NCBI GenBank assembly: GCA_028275145.1
Contig: JAQCNG010000199.1
Coordinates: forward strand, 1-9,160
From: Halovenus sp.
GTDB taxonomy: Archaea > Halobacteriota > Halobacteria > Halobacteriales > Haloarculaceae
Reading direction: 5' to 3'
DNA length: 9,160 bases
Made by a program: the position numbers and the translations under genes
Notes under the pieces: model-generated
Seen by the model: only the letters and a program-made list of their open reading frames with translations
Told to the model about the DNA's origin: nothing
Databases searched by the model: none
Shown here: positions 6,134 to 9,160 of the stretch, piece by piece
Numbering within the stretch: the stretch's first letter is position 1
How the letters are laid out: each line of letters starts with the position of its first letter

Positions 6134-6715
6134 TCAGACGTCCAGCACCACCGCGGCGGTAGAGAGGAATATCACCATCCCGAACACGTCCACCACGTTC
6201 GTCACGATGGGGATAGTGGTGTCGTCCGGGTCGATACCCAGTCGATAGGAGACGTATGTGGTGGCGAAACTGAAGCCGACGGCGATAATCGCGACGGACA
6301 TCCCGCTGACGAGCGCGATGACGAGCAACTCGCCGAGTCCAATCGCGGCACCGATTACCTGACCGAGCAGGAAGGTTCCGACGGCGAGTGCGGTGAATAT
6401 CGTGGCGGCGAGTGCGAGGATGGCGGTGACGTTGGCCCAGAGCACCCGGTCCCGGGGGTCGAGACTGGTCGTGCCCAGGTGAAATCGTGTGGAGAGACGC
6501 GAGCTCAGCATCGCCCCGAGGTTCCCGCCCATATCGACCATCGTGGGCACCATCACGGCCAGCAGAGCGAACTCGGTGAGCATCTCCTCGGCCTCCTCCA
6601 GCCTGAGACCGGCCCACAGGACGAGCACAGACAGCACCACGAGCAGGGGGAACATGTTCCGGACGATTCGCTGCCACCGCCAACTGCCAAGCGACACCTG
6701 CGGCGGGGACGTCAC
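6134..6715 (-). CDS. MgtE-type transporter domain protein, second of pair
   Basis: This encodes 193 residues of a single MgtE membrane domain (divalent cation transport, Mg2+ in characterised members). There are about five helices, near residues 22-38, 47-70, 95-115, 119-150 and 167-191. Landmarks are VPTMVDMGGNLGAMLSSRL (56-74), carrying the family's Gly-Gly-Asn motif, and DPDD...TNVVDVFG (162-179). Asp176 of the latter falls where bacterial MgtE has its pore magnesium-binding Asp. The N-terminal regulatory domain and CBS pair of bacterial MgtE are absent. The frame opens at GTG 6736, but GTG 6715 overlaps the upstream gene's stop as GTGA, a classic coupled start, so 6715 is preferred. It lies in one operon with the gene at 7284 and probably pairs with it, since MgtE domains work as dimers. 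Confidence 0.85.
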   Translation of the reverse strand: MTSPPQVSLGSWRWQRIVRNMFPLLVVLSVLVLWAGLRLEEAEEMLTEFALLAVMVPTMVDMGGNLGAMLSSRLSTRFHLGTTSLDPRDRVLWANVTAILALAATIFTALAVGTFLLGQVIGAAIGLGELLVIALVSGMSVAIIAVGFSFATTYVSYRLGIDPDDTTIPIVTNVVDVFGMVIFLSTAAVVLDV

Positions 6716-7284
6716 AGAATCACCCCGACCAGCCACACCGAGAACAACAAAAACAGCATCCCGAAGATATCACCCAGCGTCGTGACGATGGGGCCGACGA
6801 GGTTGTCCGGGTCGTAGCCCAGTCGAAACCCGGCGAAGATGAGCGCGAGCAGGCCGACAATCATCACGACAGCGGTCAGCGTCCCCGCAACGAACATGAT
6901 GGCGACGAGCACGACCAGACTCGCCGGCGTCCACCCGGGCAGTATCGCCAGCGCGGTCCAGGTGATGACGCCGATGAGAATCGAGATACCGATACCGTTG
7001 ACGAAGGAGGCCAGAACGGCGTTGAACAGGCGCTCGTCGCGCCGGAACCGGGGGTCGATGAGCCCCTGGTGGAGGCCGCTCGCGATGCGCCCGCCGAGCG
7101 CGCCGTAGACGTTGCCACGGGTCGCGAGAAAGACCGGGACCATCACCAGCAGACCGGGGTACTCCGCGACGCTCTCGACGAGTCCCTCCAGTACGAGCCC
7201 CGCGAACAGACCGCCGGAGAGCGCGACCAGCAACACGGGCAGTGACTCGCGGTATATCTCCCAGAAATCGCTCCGGACGCCCAT
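6712..7284 (-). CDS. MgtE-type transporter domain protein, first of pair
   Basis: This encodes 190 residues, again one MgtE membrane domain with about five helices (near residues 16-36, 43-70, 88-115, 121-152 and 163-190). Landmarks are VPVFLATRGNVYGALGGRI (49-67), where Arg-Gly-Asn replaces the usual Gly-Gly-Asn, and DPDN...TTLGDIFG (158-175). Asp172 of the latter matches the pore Asp of MgtE. There is no cytosolic N-domain or CBS domain, so the gating known from bacterial MgtE cannot work the same way. The ATG at 7284 has a strong TATA box 23-29 bases upstream, giving a leaderless transcript. The gene leads the two-gene operon and overlaps its partner by four bases. The partners are similar in their motifs but clearly diverged, which points to an old duplication and a heterodimer resembling the two-domain SLC41 layout. 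Confidence 0.87.
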   Translation of the reverse strand: MGVRSDFWEIYRESLPVLLVALSGGLFAGLVLEGLVESVAEYPGLLVMVPVFLATRGNVYGALGGRIASGLHQGLIDPRFRRDERLFNAVLASFVNGIGISILIGVITWTALAILPGWTPASLVVLVAIMFVAGTLTAVVMIVGLLALIFAGFRLGYDPDNLVGPIVTTLGDIFGMLFLLFSVWLVGVIL

Positions 7285-7306
7285 GTGTACTGGCCGGGGA
7301 GTCGGC

Positions 7307-7313
7307 TATTAAA
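7307..7313 (-). promoter_or_regulatory. TATA box of the MgtE pair
   Basis: On the minus strand TTTAATA lies 23-29 bases before the ATG at 7284. It is the best TATA match in the window and its spacing predicts a transcript starting at or very near the start codon. Confidence 0.7.
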
Positions 7314-7382
7314 GCTGTCGAGGGTGCACGTCTCCCGACCACGCGACTGCGGTGACCGGCGGCACCCGTCGCCCCGAGCAGG

Positions 7383-7399
7383 CAGGGGATTTGTCCCTG
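7383..7399 (+). promoter_or_regulatory. Dyad over the likely dehydrogenase promoter
   Basis: CAGGG (7383-7387) and CCCTG (7395-7399) flank the A/T-rich GATTTGT, 21-37 bases before the dehydrogenase ATG at 7420. The central ATTT (7389-7392) is where a TATA box should be, so the dyad may be an operator over the promoter. The arms are only 5 bases, so this is weak. Confidence 0.35.
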
Positions 7400-7419
7400 T
7401 GGGGTGCGTACCGGAACCG

Positions 7420-8385
7420 ATGACAGATTCGTGGACGGCAGACGAGATGCCCGACTGTTCGAACCGGACAGTCGTCGTGACGGGTGCAAACAGCGGTCTC
7501 GGGTACGAGGCGACGAGGGCGTTCGCCCGGAAGAACGCGACGGTGGTGATGGCCTGCCGGAGTCTCGACCGGGGCGAGCAGGCGGCCACCGACATCAAAG
7601 AGACAATCGACCCGACGGGAGCGGTGCTGAACGTCCGGGAGTGTGACCTGGCGGACCTCGCGTCCGTGGAGTCGTTCGCGGAGGGCGTTCGCGAGGAGTA
7701 CGACCAACTCCACGCGCTGTGTAACAACGCCGGCGTGATGGCGATTCCCCGGGCGGAGACCGAGGACGGGTTCGAGATGCAACTCGGCGTGAACCACCTC
7801 GGACACTTCGCGCTGACCGGACACCTGCTGGATATGCTCGTCAGAACAGCGGGGGAGACCCGGGTGGTCTCTCACTCGAGCGGTGCCCACAGTCAGGGTA
7901 ACCTCGACTTCGACGACCTCCAGCGGGAGGAGTCCTACGCAAAGTGGGGGGCCTACGGGCAGAGCAAACTGGCGAATCTGCTCTTTGCCTACGAACTCCA
8001 GCGCCGTCTGGACGATGCCGGCATCACGGAGACGAAAAGCGTCGCCTGTCACCCCGGCTACGCCGCGACGAACCTGCAGTATCGCGGCCCGGAGAAGTCG
8101 GGGTCACGACTGCGCTACGCGATGATGAAAGTCGCAAACACCGTGATCGCCCAGTCCGCCGAGCAGGGTGCGCTCCCGCTGCTGTACGCCGCCACGGCCC
8201 CCGACGTGGATGGGGGCGCGTACTACGGTCCCGGCGGATTCATGAGCATGCGTGGCGCGCCCGAGCGCCAGGAGTCGAACGAGGCCTCCCACGACGAGGC
8301 GGACGCGAGACGCCTCTGGACCCGGAGCGAGGAACTGACCGGTGTTCGCTACGATATCGAGGGGCTGGCACCTGCCCCGGCGTAG
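7420..8385 (+). CDS. Short-chain dehydrogenase/reductase, retinol-dehydrogenase-like
   Basis: This encodes 321 residues of a classical-type SDR with a C-terminal extension, a length and sequence style close to the retinol dehydrogenase and protochlorophyllide reductase-like branch. The nucleotide-binding loop is TGANSGLG (21-28). ACRSLDRGE (45-53) follows the second strand, and Arg47 suggests NADP(H). CDLADL (75-80) would contact the adenine, NNAG is at 102-105, and GVNHLGHF (123-130) carries the active-site Asn125. Catalytic Ser is 153 or 154 (VVSHSSGAH), and Tyr179 and Lys183 form the YxxxK motif. HPGYAATNL (211-219) follows as usual. All key residues are present, so it should be active. 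The substrate cannot be read. The ATG at 7420 gives a start about 15 residues before the first strand. It stands alone and meets the glycohydrolase remnant tail to tail. Confidence 0.9.
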   Translation: MTDSWTADEMPDCSNRTVVVTGANSGLGYEATRAFARKNATVVMACRSLDRGEQAATDIKETIDPTGAVLNVRECDLADLASVESFAEGVREEYDQLHALCNNAGVMAIPRAETEDGFEMQLGVNHLGHFALTGHLLDMLVRTAGETRVVSHSSGAHSQGNLDFDDLQREESYAKWGAYGQSKLANLLFAYELQRRLDDAGITETKSVACHPGYAATNLQYRGPEKSGSRLRYAMMKVANTVIAQSAEQGALPLLYAATAPDVDGGAYYGPGGFMSMRGAPERQESNEASHDEADARRLWTRSEELTGVRYDIEGLAPAPA

Positions 8386-8398
8386 CGGAGACGGCCGA

Positions 8399-8642
8399 CT
8401 ACGCCGCTGTATCGCTCGTGGCGAGTGCGCCCGCCGGCAGTCCGATATCCTCCCGGGACTGTAGCTGTTCGACCCACCGGTCGGGGAGTTCGGACGCGCC
8501 GGAGCGGGCCCCCGCGATGGCCCCGGTCACCGCGCCGACGGTGTCGGTATCGCCGCCACGGTTGACCGCCGTCACGACTGCCTTCGGGTGAGTCGGCGGT
8601 GAGCGCGTCGTGCAGTGCTGTCTGGGGCGTGTGGACGACCTG
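8399..8642 (-). pseudogene. ADP-ribosylglycohydrolase remnant, truncated and frameshifted
   Basis: The minus strand holds only the C-terminal end, about 80 residues, of a DraG-like ADP-ribosylglycohydrolase; full proteins are about 300 residues. The signature NRGGDTDTVGAVTGAIAGA is at about 8563-8507, with the Asp-Thr-Asp metal ligands, and the frame ends with TAG at 8401-8399. Upstream, the family-like VVHTPQTALHDALTADSPE (8639-8583) lies in a different frame. The shift falls at about 8580-8585 and equals one extra or two missing bases. Nothing further upstream resembles the family. The N-terminal metal-binding and substrate regions are gone and rtcB ends at 8645. A functional product is very unlikely. 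The likely history is a deletion that fused the gene's 3' end to the sequence behind rtcB, followed by drift, unless the frameshift is a sequencing error. Confidence 0.8.
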
Positions 8643-8644
8643 AG

Positions 8645-9160
8645 CTACCCCTTTATGTTGCAGACCGGGTAGGTCCGGGCGACGCGGTCACCGATACCGA
8701 GCGCGTCGGACACGCGGACCACCTCGTCGACGTTCTTGTAGACGCCGGGGGCCTCCTCGGCGACTGTCGCACCGCTCTCGGCTTTGATGTAGATGCGCTC
8801 CTGTTCCTCGAGGTTGTCCATCACGTCCTGGCCCCAGTACTCCTGTTTTGCCTGGGTGCGGGACATGAGTCGGCCCGCTCCGTGGGCGGTCGAGCCGAAC
8901 GTCTCGTCGAGGGAGTTCTCGCCACCCCGGAGGATGTAGCTCCCTGCGCCCATGCTCCCCGGGATGATGACCGGCTGGCCGACGTCGCTGTAGGCCGGGG
9001 GCAGTTCCTGGCGTCCGGCGGGGAACGCCCGTGTTGCGCCCTTCCGGTGGACGTACAGCTCTCGCTCCTGGCCGTCGACGTCGTGGACCTCCTTTTTGCC
9101 GATGTTGTGGGCCACGTCGTACAGCAACTCCATCCCCATGTCCTGCCAGGGCCGGTCGAA
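8645..9160 (-). CDS. rtcB: RNA-splicing ligase RtcB, C-terminal part
   Basis: This encodes the last 171 residues of RtcB, with the frame still open at the right edge (FDRPWQD before Met8). RtcB joins RNA 2',3'-cyclic phosphate or 3'-phosphate ends to 5'-OH ends using GTP and Mn2+. In archaea it seals tRNA exons after intron removal. Counting from the first visible residue, YDVAHN (14-19) has the manganese-binding His18, HRKGATRAFPAG (38-49) is a conserved guanylate-contact region, and STAHGAGRLMSR (90-101) holds His93, the residue that carries GMP. EEAPGVYKNVDEVV (135-148) and the terminal PVCNIKG match the normal family ending, so the 3' end is intact. The other metal ligands lie outside the window. 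The archease cofactor gene is not in view. Confidence 0.95.
   Translation of the reverse strand, partial: FDRPWQDMGMELLYDVAHNIGKKEVHDVDGQERELYVHRKGATRAFPAGRQELPPAYSDVGQPVIIPGSMGAGSYILRGGENSLDETFGSTAHGAGRLMSRTQAKQEYWGQDVMDNLEEQERIYIKAESGATVAEEAPGVYKNVDEVVRVSDALGIGDRVARTYPVCNIKG

Noticed and set aside
5726..6817. A 363-residue frame on the plus strand crossing the small acidic gene and the MgtE genes
   Set aside because: It is His/Arg/Gly-rich with no fold pattern and opposes two well-supported membrane proteins.
1..9160. A defence island, CRISPR array, tRNA or rRNA gene
   Set aside because: No spaced direct repeats, no cloverleaf-like segment in the short intergenic regions and no defence protein families were seen. 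RtcB and the glycohydrolase remnant alone do not make a defence system.

Overview
The window looks like a piece of a haloarchaeal chromosome. It is GC-rich and its proteins are strongly acidic. Several genes have a TATA-like element about 25-32 bases before the start codon, as expected for leaderless archaeal transcripts. Trm1 and RtcB are both normal archaeal genes. The genus cannot be told from the sequence alone.

Layout, left to right. The window opens with the 3' end of a ZIP-type metal transporter (+). It converges on a gene for a low-complexity, coiled-coil, two-helix membrane protein of unknown function (-). Next come a small four-helix membrane protein (+) and, convergent with it, the tRNA G26 dimethyltransferase gene trm1 (-). 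A 236-base divergent region separates trm1 from tnaA (+), which encodes tryptophanase. This region is packed with inverted repeats, including a perfect 16-base palindrome. tnaA converges on an MFS transporter gene (-). Divergent from that lies a short cold-shock protein gene (+), followed by hairpins with a T-run and an 89-residue conserved-looking acidic protein (+). A translationally coupled pair of single-domain MgtE-type transporters (-) comes next, then a short-chain dehydrogenase gene (+). After that lies a decayed ADP-ribosylglycohydrolase remnant (-). The window ends in the 3' part of rtcB, the tRNA-splicing RNA ligase gene (-), whose 5' end is beyond the right edge.

Most genes stand alone on alternating strands. 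The only clear operon is the MgtE pair. Themes present are tRNA maturation (Trm1, RtcB), metal transport (ZIP, MgtE pair) and tryptophan breakdown (TnaA), but nothing ties them into one pathway. I see no defence island, CRISPR array, tRNA, rRNA or insertion sequence. The points most worth a second look are the inverted-repeat-rich trm1/tnaA control region, the split MgtE pair lacking regulatory domains, and the ADP-ribosylglycohydrolase remnant abutting rtcB.
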